From positions 48,398,938 through 48,462,937 of the forward strand of contig NC_083337.1 of NCBI RefSeq assembly GCF_019175385.1: DNA of 64,000 nt, written 5' to 3'. This document shows, piece after piece, positions 49,643 through 60,740 of this stretch; the first letter of the stretch is position 1, and every line of letters begins with the position of its first letter. Below the pieces are notes generated by a model. That model saw nothing but the letters and a program-made list of their open reading frames with translations. It did not search any database and was not told the origin of the DNA. Both the position numbers and the translations under genes were made by a program. Source of the stretch: Lycium barbarum. Lineage: Eukaryota > Streptophyta > Magnoliopsida > Solanales > Solanaceae.

Positions 49643-50996
49643 GGTATGTAAGGCTAACCCTTCTTTCATAAGGCATGGTTCTTTGGCCAAATATCTATTC
49701 TTCTATGAGCCTATGATGCTCTCCAAATGATTCTATCTTCAAAAAGCTACAAAGCTTATAATTCTTGATATGTATTACGATTGTACTAAATTCCTCATAT
49801 GACGAATAATCCTATAAGGATAGATGTAATGAATGACGATAATGATGACGACGATAATAGCGATAACGATAATGATGACGATGCTAATAGTGATAATGCT
49901 AAAGATGCCTATGAGCTTATATGTATGTGTGCCTATGTATGGCTATTATGAAACCCTGAGCTTAGATGGCCGGCTAGAATATATAGATGTATATATATAT
50001 ATATGACGATGCGCGCGCACCACTGCAGTTGGGTCCGGATAACCCTAAAGCCTTGGTAGGGCCAGGTATGTGTAACACTGAGCCTTGGTTGGCCAGGTAT
50101 GTATGATAACCGAGCCTAGCCATGGCCGGGTACGTGAAACACCAAACCTTCATGGTCGGGTATGCTGTGTAAAGGATATGTATATGATATGGATATGTAT
50201 ATGATATGGATATGTATATGATATAGATATGAGTATCAATACGAACATGATACGAATACGAATAAGAATATGTACACGAATACGATTATAGATATGAAAT
50301 GTAAATGAGTACGGATATAAATACGGATACGGATATGGATGTATGTACACAATCACGCATTAGAAATGGAAAGTCCCTATGAAAGGCAAGTAAGTGCTCA
50401 TGACGATGATACTACTATCTCCCATCTTATGTTATTTCTCATGTTGCTTATTATGCTTCTATAATGATATTGATCATGCTTTACATACTCAGTACATTCT
50501 TCGTACTGACGTCCTTTTGTTTGTGGACGCTGCGTCATGCCTGCAGGTGGCCAGGGAGACAGGCTTGATCCATAGCTATATTTCTCAGGGACTACAGAGC
50601 GGAGCTCCATTTCATTCGGAGCTATAGCTTTTGGGTATTGATTCTTTTGTGTATATAAATTTATGGGCATAGCGGGGTCCTGTCCCGCCTATATGATATG
50701 ATATACTCTCCTTAGAGGCTCGTAGACATGTGTATATAGTTAGATATAATTGGCCTTGTCGGCCTATATTTTGGATGTCATTTTGTTAGCCTCGTCGGCT
50801 TATGTACATTGATATGGGCATAGTCGCTAATGTTGATATAAAGGTATTGTTGTCCATTGGGATTAGTATGATTGATGAATAGAAATGTATAATTTAATAT
50901 ATGGCTCACCTAGATGTAAATGTAAAGGTATGTTAAGAGGTACCCGGGTGGGCTAGCACCGGGTGCCCGTCGCGGCCCTCCGGTTGGGTCGTGACA
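49643..50996 (+). repeat. 5' LTR of element K, last part
   Basis: It starts with the second GGTAT copy followed by GTAAGGCTAACCC. It contains a GATGAC/GATAAC array (49835-49895), a GCGCGCGC patch near 50012 and the hairpin region (50491-50545). It ends GGTTGGGTCGTGACA. Confidence 0.92.
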
Positions 50997-51001
50997 AAAA
51001 G

Positions 51002-51013
51002 TGGTGTCAGAGC
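51002..51013 (+). other. Primer binding site of element K
   Basis: TGGTGTCAGAGC, 5 bases after the LTR end; one mismatch (A to G) to the initiator-Met type site of the other elements. Confidence 0.9.
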
Positions 51014-51179
51014 AGTTCTATCCTAGGGTGTGTCTACGAGCCGTGTCCAGTAGAGTCTTGGTTATGCGTGTGTTGTACGCCACACTTATAAACAAGAGGC
51101 TGCGGGCATTTAAGGAATGATTGACCTTCTTTCTTCATAAGATCGTCCGATAAAGCTATGGCATAAGAACTTCTTTTTC

Positions 51180-51206
51180 CTTAATGGTCTGTTATGTATT
51201 TCAGAG
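51180..51206 (+). promoter_or_regulatory. Putative 3' splice site upstream of the gag ATG of K
   Basis: Branch-point-like CTTAAT at about 51179-51184, then TTATGTATTTCAG ending at 51204, two bases and the gag ATG at 51207. Matching upstream donors lie in the LTR. Confidence 0.5.
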
Positions 51207-52612
51207 ATGCCTTTAAAGAGAAAGGCTATAGCAGCCCAAAAGGGCAAGACAATGGCACAAAAGCGGGCTGAAAGAGCACCGTCAACAGTTGTAGAGGAAA
51301 GTGAGTCCCAGAATGCGGCTCAATCTCAGTCCTCCCAGTCCGTACCTATTTCTGAGGAGCGTGAGGGAGCCTCAGCCCCAGTTCCAGCACCTCCGGCTCC
51401 TCAACCGGATGCTTCAGGCCAAGATCTAAAAGAGGCCATTCATTTGCTTACTCAATTGATTGCTGCTCAGACTCAGCGGCAAAGTACAGGGCTAGGTGAT
51501 AGGGCTGTTAATGCAAGGGCCTGTGCCTTCATTAGCTTGAACCCTCCGAAATTCTTTGGATCAAAGCTAGATGAGGACCCTCATAATTTTATTGATGGAA
51601 TGTTGAGGACGCTTCGCTTGATACATGCTTCGGACACTGAATCGGTGGAATTAGCGTCCTATAGATTGAGGGATGTTGCAGTTCATTGGTACATGGTTTG
51701 GATGGCTTCACGGGGAGCCAATGTGCCTCCCCCGGTATGGCAAGAATTTGTTGATGCTTTCCTCTGACATTATTTGCCTCCAGAAGTTCGGCGAGCTAGA
51801 GCCGATAAATTCTTGAATTTGAAGCAAGGTAGCATGAGTGCTTTAGAGTACAGTCTCTGCTTCAATTCTTTGGCTAGGTATGCTTCGGCCATGGTAGCGG
51901 ATATGGGTGACCGACTGCACCGATTTGTGAAAGGCCTAGGGACACATTTGATGGATAGGTGCTTGACTACGTCCCTTCAGGACAATATGGATATCTCACG
52001 CATTCAGGCCCATGCTCAAAATTTAGAAGAAAGCCTACAACAATAAAGAAGTGAGCGTGAGTATGATAGGGGACATAGCAAGGGGGCTAGATCTTCGGGT
52101 CCGATGAGTGAGTATAGAGCCGGGCACAGACAGCAGTTTTCTAGTCATTCAGGCCATTCTATGACTAGTGCGCCTCCACGGTTTTCGGGCCAGAGATTCG
52201 ATAGATCTACTCGTTCCAGGCTGAGTCAGAGTTTTTCGGGATCTCAGTTCAGAGGTGATTCGGGTCAGGCGAGGCCACCCATACCACGATGTTCCCAGTA
52301 TGAGAAGTTACATTGGGGACAGTGCCGATCAGGTTCAGAGGTTTGCTATCCATGTGGTCGGACCAGCCATATTATGCATGATTGCCCCTCAGTTGGTGGT
52401 AGAGGTAGGACCCAGCCTTCAGGGTCAGTAGCTGGATCTTCATCATCTGTACGCCCTATGGGGCCAGGTTCACATGCGCCAGTCGACCATGGTAGAGGCA
52501 GAGGGAGAGCCCCCAGTTCTAGCGGTCCTTAGCACCGTATTTATGCTTTGGCTGGACGCCAAGATCTTGAGTCTTCTCCTGATGTGGTCACGGGTATATT
52601 ATCGATATTTTT
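51207..52612 (+). pseudogene. gag of element K with three in-frame stops
   Basis: It encodes a capsid-nucleocapsid precursor (retrotransposon gag family). It begins MPLKRKAIAAQKGK and has an S/E/P-rich N-terminal third. The core motifs are LNPPKFFGSKLDEDPHNFID, ASYRLRDVAVHWYMVW, LPPEVRRARADKFLNLKQGS and MVADMGDRLHRFVKGLG. A QAHAQNLEESLQQ region, an S/R/G-rich linker and an intact zinc knuckle CYPCGRTSHIMHDC follow. Stops are at 51765-51767 (TGA), 52044-52046 (TAA) and 52530-52532 (TAG), all single-base changes consistent with C-to-T decay. The reading shifts frame into protease at about 52612. Confidence 0.93.
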
Positions 52613-55600
52613 CATGATGTATATACTTTGATAGATCCGGGATCCATATTGTCATATGTTACTCCGTACATTGCGGGTCGGTTTAGAGTCAAACCGGAGT
52701 CGATCAAACCTTTTGAGGTGTCTACACCTATTGGTGAATCGATAATAGCTAGCCGAGTATATAGAAACTGTATAGTGTTGGTTTGTGACCGTCGTATTAT
52801 GATTGACTTGCATGAGTTAAAAATGGTAGACTTTGATTTTATTATGGTCTTGGATTGGTTGGCTTCTTGCTATGCCAATGTTGATTGTAGAATGAAAATG
52901 ATTTGTTTCCAATTTCCGGGAGAACCAGTTTTAGAATGGAAAGGGAATACTGCATCACCAAAAGGTAGGTTTATTTCCTATCTAAAGGCAAGGAAAATGA
53001 TCATGAAAGGATGCATTTATCATCTAGTTCGGGTTCAAGATGTAGAAGCTGAACCGCCGACTCTTCAGTCAGTTCCTGTAGTAAATGAGTTTCCGGATGT
53101 GTTCCCGGAAGAGCTTCCAGGCCTTCCTCCCGAGCGGGAGATTGATTTTGCTATTGATGTATTGCGAGACACTAAGCCTATATCTATTCCTCCTTATAGA
53201 ATGGCTCCCGCAGAATTGAAAGAGTTGAAGGAGCAATTGAAAGACTTGCCTGAGAAAGGCTTTATTAGGCCTAGTTCATCCCCATGGGGAGCGCCCGTAT
53301 TGTTTGTCCGAAAGAAAGATGGGTCCTTGAGAATGTGCATTGACTATCGGCAATTGAATAAGGTGACGATTAAGAACAAATATCCTCTTCCGAGGAATGA
53401 TGATTTATTTGATAAATTAAAAGGTGCCAAATGGTTTTCAAAGATAGATTTGAGGTCCGGGTAACATCAAGTAAGAGTTAGGGAGAAATATATCCCTAAG
53501 ACATCCTTCAGAACAAGATATGGCCATTTTGAGTTCCGGGTAATGTCATTTGGGCTAACTAATGCACCGGCGGTTTTCATGGATTTCATGAACAATGTGT
53601 TCAGGCCTTTCTTAGATCTATTTGTGATTGTATCCATCGACGATATCTTGGTGTATTCTAGATCCGAGGCAGAACATGCGGATCATTTACGTGCCGTCCT
53701 TAGAGTTCTTCAAACTCAAGAGTTATTGCAAAATTTTCTAAGTGTGAGTTTTGGTTGAACTCAGTGACATTTTTGGGGCACATTATTGCAGTCGATGGTA
53801 TTCGGGTAGATAGCCAAAAGATTGAGGCCGTGAAGACTTGGACAAGGCCCACGACTCCTATGGAGGTTCGTAGATTTCTGGGCTTAGCATGTTATTACAG
53901 GAGATTTGTTGAAGGTTTTTCTTCCATTTCTTCACCGCTCACAAAGCTGACCCAGAAATCAGCAAAGTTTCAATGGACAGATGCTTGTGAACGTAGTTTC
54001 CAAAAGCTAAAAGATAGATTGACTTCTGCCCCCGTCCTGACACTTCTAGAGGGATTGGAAGGATATGTTGTTTATTGTGATGCTTCAGGCATTGGGCTAG
54101 GCTGTGTGTTGATGCAACATGGTAAGGTGATTGCGTATGCTTCAAGGCAATTACGAAAACATGAGAAAAATTATCCAACCCATGATTTAGAATTGGCTGC
54201 AGTGATTCATGCATTAAAAATGTGGAGACATTATTTATATGGCGTTCATGTGGATACTTATACAGATCATAAGAGCCGTCAGTATATCTTCAAGCAGAAA
54301 GAATTGAATTTGCGGCAATGACGATGGTTGGAATTACTAAAAGATTATGATGTTGATATCCTATATCACCCCGGAAAGGCAAATGTTGTGGCTGATGCTC
54401 TTAGCCGTAGATCTATGGGAAGTTTGTATGATGTACGACCAGAGAAGAGAGAAATGGCTCGTGAGCTCCAGCAGTTAGCTAGCCTAGGAGTTCGAGTAGT
54501 GGACTCAGGTAGAAGGGGAACTACCATTCAGAATTCAGCAGTCTCGTCGCTAGTAGCGGAAGTGAAAGAGCGACAATTCGAAGATCCCATGCTAATGCAT
54601 TACAGAGATACACTCCCTCAGAAGGAGAAGTCGTCATTTGAGATTGCAGGAGACGGAGTTCTCCGATGCCAAGACAGATTATGTGTTCCTGATGTGGCAG
54701 GTTTACGCCACCAAATATTGAGAGAAGCTCATTGTTCCCGTTATTCTGTCCACCCCAGAGCAACGAAAATGTACCATGATCTTAAGTCTATATATTGGTG
54801 GAATGGGATGAAGAAAGATATAGCGAAATTCGTAGCTCAATGTCCCAACTGTCAACAAGTGAAAATCGAGCACCAAAAGTCGGGCAGATTGCTACAAGCT
54901 ATAGAAATTCCAACTTGGAAGTGGGAAGTAATTAACATGGAATTCATTACAGGCTTACCCCGTTCTCGACGTAAGTATGATTCTATATGGGTGATTGTGG
55001 ATAGACTCACGAAGTCAGCTCATTTTTTACCAGTCAGAACGACATATGTGGCGGAAGATTATGCGAAGCTTTATGTTAAAGAAATAGTGCAACTCCATGG
55101 TGTCCCAGCATCTATTATCTCAGATAGAGGAACTCAGTTTACAGCTAATTTTTGAAAGTCCTTCCAAAAGGGTTTAGGGACCCAAGTGAGCCTTAGCACG
55201 GCATTTCACCCGCAGACTGATGGACAAGCTGAACGTACCATCCAGACTTTTGAGGATATGTTACGGGCATGTATGATAGATTTTGGAGGTAATTGGGATG
55301 ATCACTTACCCCTCATTGAATTTGCTTACAATAATAGTTATCATTCTAGCATTCAAATGGCACCGTATGAGGCTTTATATGGGCGAAAGTGTAGATCCCC
55401 AATTGGGTGGTTCGAGGTAGGAGCGACTAAATTGATAGGGCCAGACTTGGTCCAACAAGCCATAGAGAAAGTTAAGCTCATACAAGATCGGTTATTAGCA
55501 GCTCAAAGTCGTCAAAAGTCCTATACGGATAATCGTCGAAGGTACTTAGAGTTCCAAGTGAAAGATTGGGTATTCTTAAAAGTGTCACCAATGAAGGGTG

Positions 55601-56013
55601 TAATGAGATTTGGCAAAAAGGGGAAACTTAGTCCCCGATACATTGGGCCTTATGAGATTGTGCGCAAAGTAGGAAAAGTGGCCTATGAGTTAGATCTACC
55701 TCCTGATTTAGAGTCAGTTCACCCAGTTTTCCATGTCTCGATGCTTCGTAAATGTGTTGGAGATCCTACTAGGATCGTGCCAGTAAATGATGTACAAGTG
55801 ACAGAGAAGTTGAATTATGAAGAGGTACCCATTGTCAAACTAGATAGGCAAGTACGGAGGCTTAGAAACAAAGAGGTGGCCTCAGTTAAGGTTTTATGGA
55901 GAAAAAATAAACGAGAAGAAATGACATGGGAAGTGGAAGAAATTATGAGATCCAAGTACCCACATTTATTTCAACCCCTAGAAGAAATCCAAGACGAGAC
56001 ATCAAGATCATAA
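52613..56013 (+). pseudogene. pol of element K: protease, RT, RNase H, integrase, chromodomain; broken
   Basis: Protease has [11 protein letters not shown], with the DPG form I recall from relatives. RT runs from about 53190 with [39 protein letters not shown] and IDDILVYS, the latter preceded by Ser where Phe is usual. RNase H has [24 protein letters not shown] and TDHKS. Integrase has the HHCC finger (HQILREAHCSRYSVH, CPNCQQ), Asp contexts DSIWVIVDRLTKSAHF and IISDRGTQFTA, and the Glu context DGQAERT. The chromodomain-like tail reads LDRQVRRLRNKEVASVKVLW and EEMTWEVEEIMRSKYPHLF. Stops are at 53462-53464, 54319-54321 and 55153-55155, with a frameshift near 53735. Confidence 0.93.
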
Positions 56014-56181
56014 GGTATGTATGTTTTCCTTTTTATTCTTTTGGATCGTGTATGGCCAAACTCTATTGCTATTATGTTGTGGCCCTATGAGGCATTGTTA
56101 TTATGGGCTGTTGTGACAGGATGGTAGTGCCATATTACAGGGGAAACTCTGGCAAAATTTTTATAGAATCCCCGAGGACTT

Positions 56182-56217
56182 AACATTCGAGGACAAATGT
56201 TTCTAAGAGGGGAAGAA
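56182..56217 (+). other. Palindrome and polypurine tract of element K
   Basis: AACATTCGAGGACAAATGTT (56182-56201, one arm mutated) is followed by AAGAGGGGAAGAA (56205-56217) and the 3' LTR. Confidence 0.9.
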
Positions 56218-56699
56218 TGTTACACCTCGGAAAATTTTTCGTTGATGCACAGTGAATAGACTAACGAAGAGCACGAAGTATACGGTATTTCGATAAGTAA
56301 GGAATGACAATTGATGACCCTAATTAAGATTTCAAAGACGTTCGAGATAGGGGAAGAAAATTTTCCAAAAGAAGGCAAGGCATACGATAGGTATCGAAAA
56401 GGAATTACGAGTAACGAGTTAACGAGGATTTAATAATGCTTTGGAGAAGAGTTATAACGCCCCTTATATTGTTAATGAGGTGATAAACAAGTGCTAAGAA
56501 GGTTCCATAAGGATTGTAGATCAAACGAGTCGACGAAAACGAACTTTAGGAAACTGGGGATTATACGGCCAAACATACGGACCGTATGTTGGACCGTATA
56601 ATCAGCCCAGAATAGCACCCCTCTATGGACCAAATCTACGGCCAGACATACGGTCAGTATAATTTATACGGACCGTATATTGGTCCGTAGAAACTGGTC

Positions 56700-56790
56700 G
56701 GGACAGATTTGTATTATTAATAAAGGATCAAGTCTCATTTTATTCCATTTCCCTTTCACACCCCTTCTCTCTAAAACATCTCTCTACACT
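56700..56790 (+). promoter_or_regulatory. Putative LTR promoter region of K
   Basis: TATTAATAAAGG (56713-56724) lies after the palindrome cluster and before a pyrimidine-rich CCCTTTCACACCCCTTCTCTC stretch, a plausible TATA box and initiation region. F has a clearer TTTATAAAAG and L has AGTATAAGGG at the equivalent position. The start site is inferred. Confidence 0.45.
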
Positions 56791-57650
56791 TCTCCCACAA
56801 GAATTCAAGAGATATTAGTGATCAACAACATCAAACTAAGTGAATCAAGTGTAAGAAACCCATTAAAGATCATCCAAGTCAAGAAATCTCATTGGAGATG
56901 AACTAGGGTTTTGGCTCAAGTGAAGTATTTCCACCCAAAGCTTATTCCTACAACATCTAAGGTACGTTTTATAGTATTTCCATGTTGTTTAAGGTATTTG
57001 AAAGTTGAAACGCTTGGATTGTAGAAGGATATAGAAAAATGGGTCATGAATGTGGAAATAGTGCCATTTTGAGCAATAGCTTGAATTGAGTCATGATTCT
57101 TGATGTGTTGTGATATAGATATGTTATAAATGATGTTAAGAACATGTGATAGACATTGTACATGAATGAATGTAATTGTGTGTTATAACCATGGATGTGG
57201 ATAATTGGAAGTGAATTGAGAGATATGGATAATGTGGGTGAATAAAGACTAGTGTTATGATATTTTGAATATATTGTTGACGTCTGGGAGTTGATATATG
57301 ATATAGAGGAAGTCGTATAAATAAAGGAGATATTGTCCAATTTTCTCTAGTGTTAGTCGTGCATGCTAGCTATCGATTTTCTAATGATAGTATAACTCTA
57401 ATGAAGGTAGAAACGAGAGCATTGAAAGAGGACGTGCAAGTGTAGAATAGTTGAACGGGAAGGTATGTAAGGCTAACCCTTCTTTCATAAGGCATGGTTC
57501 TTTGGCCAAATATCTATTCTTCTATGAACCTATGATGCTCTCCAAATGATTCTATCTTCAAAAAGCTACAAAGCTTATCATTCTTGATATGTATTACGAT
57601 TGTACTAAATTCCTCATATGACGAATAATCCTATAAGGATAGATGTAATG

Positions 57651-57760
57651 AATGACGATAATGATGACGACGATAATAGCGATAACGATAATGATGACGA
57701 TAATGATGACGACGATAATAGCGATAACGATAATGATGACGATGCTAATAGTGATAATGT
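57651..57760 (+). repeat. GATGAC/GATAAC short tandem array in the 3' LTR of K
   Basis: GATAATGATGAC and GACGATAATAGCGATAAC phrases are repeated. The array is longer than its 5' LTR counterpart (49835-49895) by one duplicated block. Confidence 0.9.
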
Positions 57761-58842
57761 TAAAGATGCCTATGAGCTTATATGTATGTGTGCCTATGTA
57801 TGGCTATTATGAAACCCTGAGCTTAGATGGCCGGGTAGAATATATAGATGTATATATATATATATATGACGATGCGCGCGCACCACTACAGTTGGGTACG
57901 GATGACCCTGAAGCCTTGGTAGGGCCAGGTATGTGTAACACTGAGCCTTGGTTGGCCAGGTATGTATGATAACCGAGCCTAGCCATGGCCAGGTACGTGA
58001 AACACTGAACCTTCATGGTCGGGTATACTGTGTAAATGATATGTATATGATATGGATATGTATATGATATAGATATGAGTATGAATACGAACATGATGCG
58101 AATACGAATAAGAATATGTATACGAATACGATTATGGATATGAAATGTAAATGAGTACGGATATAAATACGGATACAGATATGGATGTATATACACAATC
58201 ACGCATTAGAAATGGAAAGTCCCTATCAAAGGCAAGTAAGTGCTCATGACGATGATACTACTATCTCCCATCTTATGTTATTTCTCATGTTGCTTATTAT
58301 GCTTCTATAATGATATTGATCATGCTTTACATACTCAGTACATTCTTCGTACTGACGTCCTTTTGTTTGTGGACGCTGCGTCATGCCCGCAGGTGGCCAG
58401 GGAGACAGGCTTGATCCATAGCTATATTTCTCAGGGGCTACAGAGCGGAGCTCTATTTCATTCGGAGCTATAGCTTTTGGGTATTGATTCTTTTGTGTAT
58501 ATACATTTATGGGCATAGCGGGGTCCTGTCCCGCCTATATGATATGATATACTCTCCTTTGAGGCTCGTAGACATGTGTATATAGTTAGATGTAATTGGC
58601 CTTGTCGGCCTATATTTTGGATGTCATTTTGTTAGCCTCATCGGCTTATGTACATTGATATGGGCATAGTCGCTAATGTTGATATAAAGGTATTGTTGTC
58701 CAATGGGATTAGTATGATTGATGAATAGAAATGTATGATTTAATATGTGGCTCACCTAGATGTAAATGTAAAGGTATGTTAAGAGGTACCCGGGTGGGCT
58801 AGCACCGGGTGCCCGTCGCGGCCCTCCGGTTGGGTCGTGACA

Positions 58843-60740
58843 GTATCTTGGTTGTCCTATTTATATAGGAAGGAAAAGAAATGAGTACTTTGAAAAATTA
58901 TTGTCCAAAGTCATTAAGAGGCTTAATGGCTGGCAAAGTAGTATGCTTTCTCATGGGGGGAAATTCATTTTGATTAAAGATGTTCTCCAGTCTCTCCCTA
59001 TTTATACTCTCACTGCTCTGACGCCTCCCAAAGGTATCATTAAGTTGATGGAAAAACATTTTTCTAGATTCTGTTGGGGCTCCTCTTCTGATAAGGACAA
59101 GTACCACTGGAGTTCTTGGAAGAACTTTTGCTTTCCTAAGAAGGAGGGGGGTTTTGATATTAGAAGCATGAAGGATATTAGTGATATTCTCAATATGAAA
59201 AAATGGTGAAGATTCAGAGAGCAAGACTCTTTGTGGGCTAAGCTCACTGTTGCTAAGTATTGCGTGAGAGCTCATCTTGTTTCTAAAGTCTGGGTCTCCG
59301 GTGACTCTCACATTTGGAAAGCTCTTACTCAAGCTAGATCCATCTCTGAACCTCATATGATCTGGAATGTTCATCAATGGCATAGCAGCTTTTGGTAGGA
59401 CAATTGGACTGGTTATAAGGCTCTAGCCACTTACTATCCAGATCATAGTCACCCCACTAGAACTCTTGTGAATAATTTCTTTGTCAATCAGGTTTGGGAT
59501 AGACAAAAGCTTCAAAATCTTCTTCCTAATTGGTTGGTTGACCACATCATTGACATCAGGATTGGATCCTACACTAGAAAGGATTACATAGTCTGGAGCG
59601 GTTCTAATGATAGTGCTTTTTCTAACAAATCAGCAGAGGACATCATAAGGGGAAAAAAGAGTGCCAGATGCTCTTATTCACAGAGATTGGCAGAACTTAA
59701 AATTTCCTTTTTTTCATGGAGAATGCTTAAATCTAAACTGCCTTTTAATGATATTATTTGCAAGCAATGGAGGAGAAATCCAATGGATTGTCTATGCTGC
59801 ACAGACCCTCTACCAGAAACTATCAGGCACTTGTTTATTGATAGTGAACCTGCTAGGAAGCTGTGGAAGTACTATGGGCAACCTCTTGGGATCATTTACT
59901 AGAGCAAACCAGTGAAAGGATTCATGCAAGATTGGTGGCAAACTCCAGGAAAAAATGCAATTCATAGGATGATGATACAAGATATGCCTTTATTCATTTT
60001 TTGGGTGTTGTGGACAACAAGATGCTCTTGTAGATATGGCAATCAAAACAGATTCTACTGTACAAGAATGGAACAACAAGCCTATTGGTTGATCAAAGCA
60101 TCCATGGACAAATGTTTCCTTTGTGTAAATTTTAGATGCAGTGGCCTAAGTTGTGTGAGAAGGTGGAAAAACTCAGACCGTAACTTATCACAAAGTCTGT
60201 AGTATGGAGCATGCCTCAGAGGGGGTACTTAAAGATCAATATAGATGGTAGCTTGCTGGATATGAATAGGAAAACTGGAATAGGAGGAATAGCCACAGAT
60301 AGTAAGGGTGATTTTGTGTTTACATTTGCCTCACTTGTGCATTGCAGAGATCAAAACATTACTGAAGCTCTTGCTGCTCAATTTACAATGCATCTATGTA
60401 TGCAAGGAGGTTATCATCACTGCATCATAGAGATGGACTCCCAAATTTTTGTAGATATGTTGAAGAACAAAAGTTCCCACAATATTTACCTCAAGATTGT
60501 TGTGGATGATAATACAAACAGAATCAACCATGCTGATATTACTTTTGCTCACTGCTATAGAGAAGCCAACAAAGTGGCTGATTTTTTTTTGCTAAGTTTG
60601 ACACAACATTGGATGCACAGATTCTTTATAACAACTATGATCAGATACCATCTGGTGCTAATGGTACTTTTGTACTAGATAGGATGCAGCTGCCTAACCT
60701 TAGAATTAGATATGAAAAAGCCAATTTCTTTGTCAGCTAA
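58843..60740 (+). pseudogene. LINE1 ORF2: C-terminal part with zinc-binding and RNase H domains, broken
   Basis: Continues the RT in phase (YLGCPIYIGRKRNEYFEKLL, VIKRLNGWQSSMLSHGGK). A stop at 59207-59209 follows MKKW, and another lies near 59396. The zf-RVT region runs from about 59610 (FSNKSAEDIIRG, ISFFSWRMLKSKLPFND, CLCCTDPLPETIRHLF). The RNase H domain starts near 60211 (GYLKINIDGSLLD) and keeps NIDGS, the Glu in ITEALAAQF, the Asp in IEMDSQ and REANKVADFF, the expected catalytic set. A frameshift in a T run near 60590 precedes the end (stop at 60738-60740). C-terminal RNase H is typical of a plant L1 branch. Confidence 0.9.

Larger units (their letters stand above)
42468..58842 (+). mobile_element. 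Element K: Ty3/Gypsy chromovirus (Tekay/Del-like), full structure but defective
   Basis: K has a 5' LTR (42468-50996, split by L and M), PBS, gag, pol in the order PR-RT-RNaseH-IN-chromodomain, PPT and 3' LTR (56218-58842). A perfect TSD GTATC flanks it in LINE1. Without L and M it is about 10.5 kb, and the summed 5' LTR pieces match the 2625-bp 3' LTR. It is the most complete gypsy copy in the window and the best reference for F, C, I and B. Several stops and frameshifts show it is inactive. Confidence 0.95.
56218..58842 (+). repeat. 3' LTR of element K (2625 bp, uninterrupted)
   Basis: Runs from TGTTACACCTCGG to GGTTGGGTCGTGACA. In order it contains a palindrome cluster (56565-56695), a TATA-like region (56713-56724), donor-like CTAAG|GTACGT at 56962, acceptor-like TTTTCTCTAG ending at 57350, donor-like GGGAAG|GTATGTAAGG at 57463, a GATGAC/GATAAC array (57651-57760), a GCGCGCGC patch near 57874 and the hairpin region (58337-58391). 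It differs from the 5' LTR by scattered substitutions and a partial duplication in the array, so K is older than I and B. Confidence 0.95.

Noticed and set aside
50150..50356. Tyr/Pro/Ile-rich frames over TATG/ATACG repeats (also 57807-58202)
   Set aside because: Low-complexity translation of a degenerate repeat inside K's LTRs.
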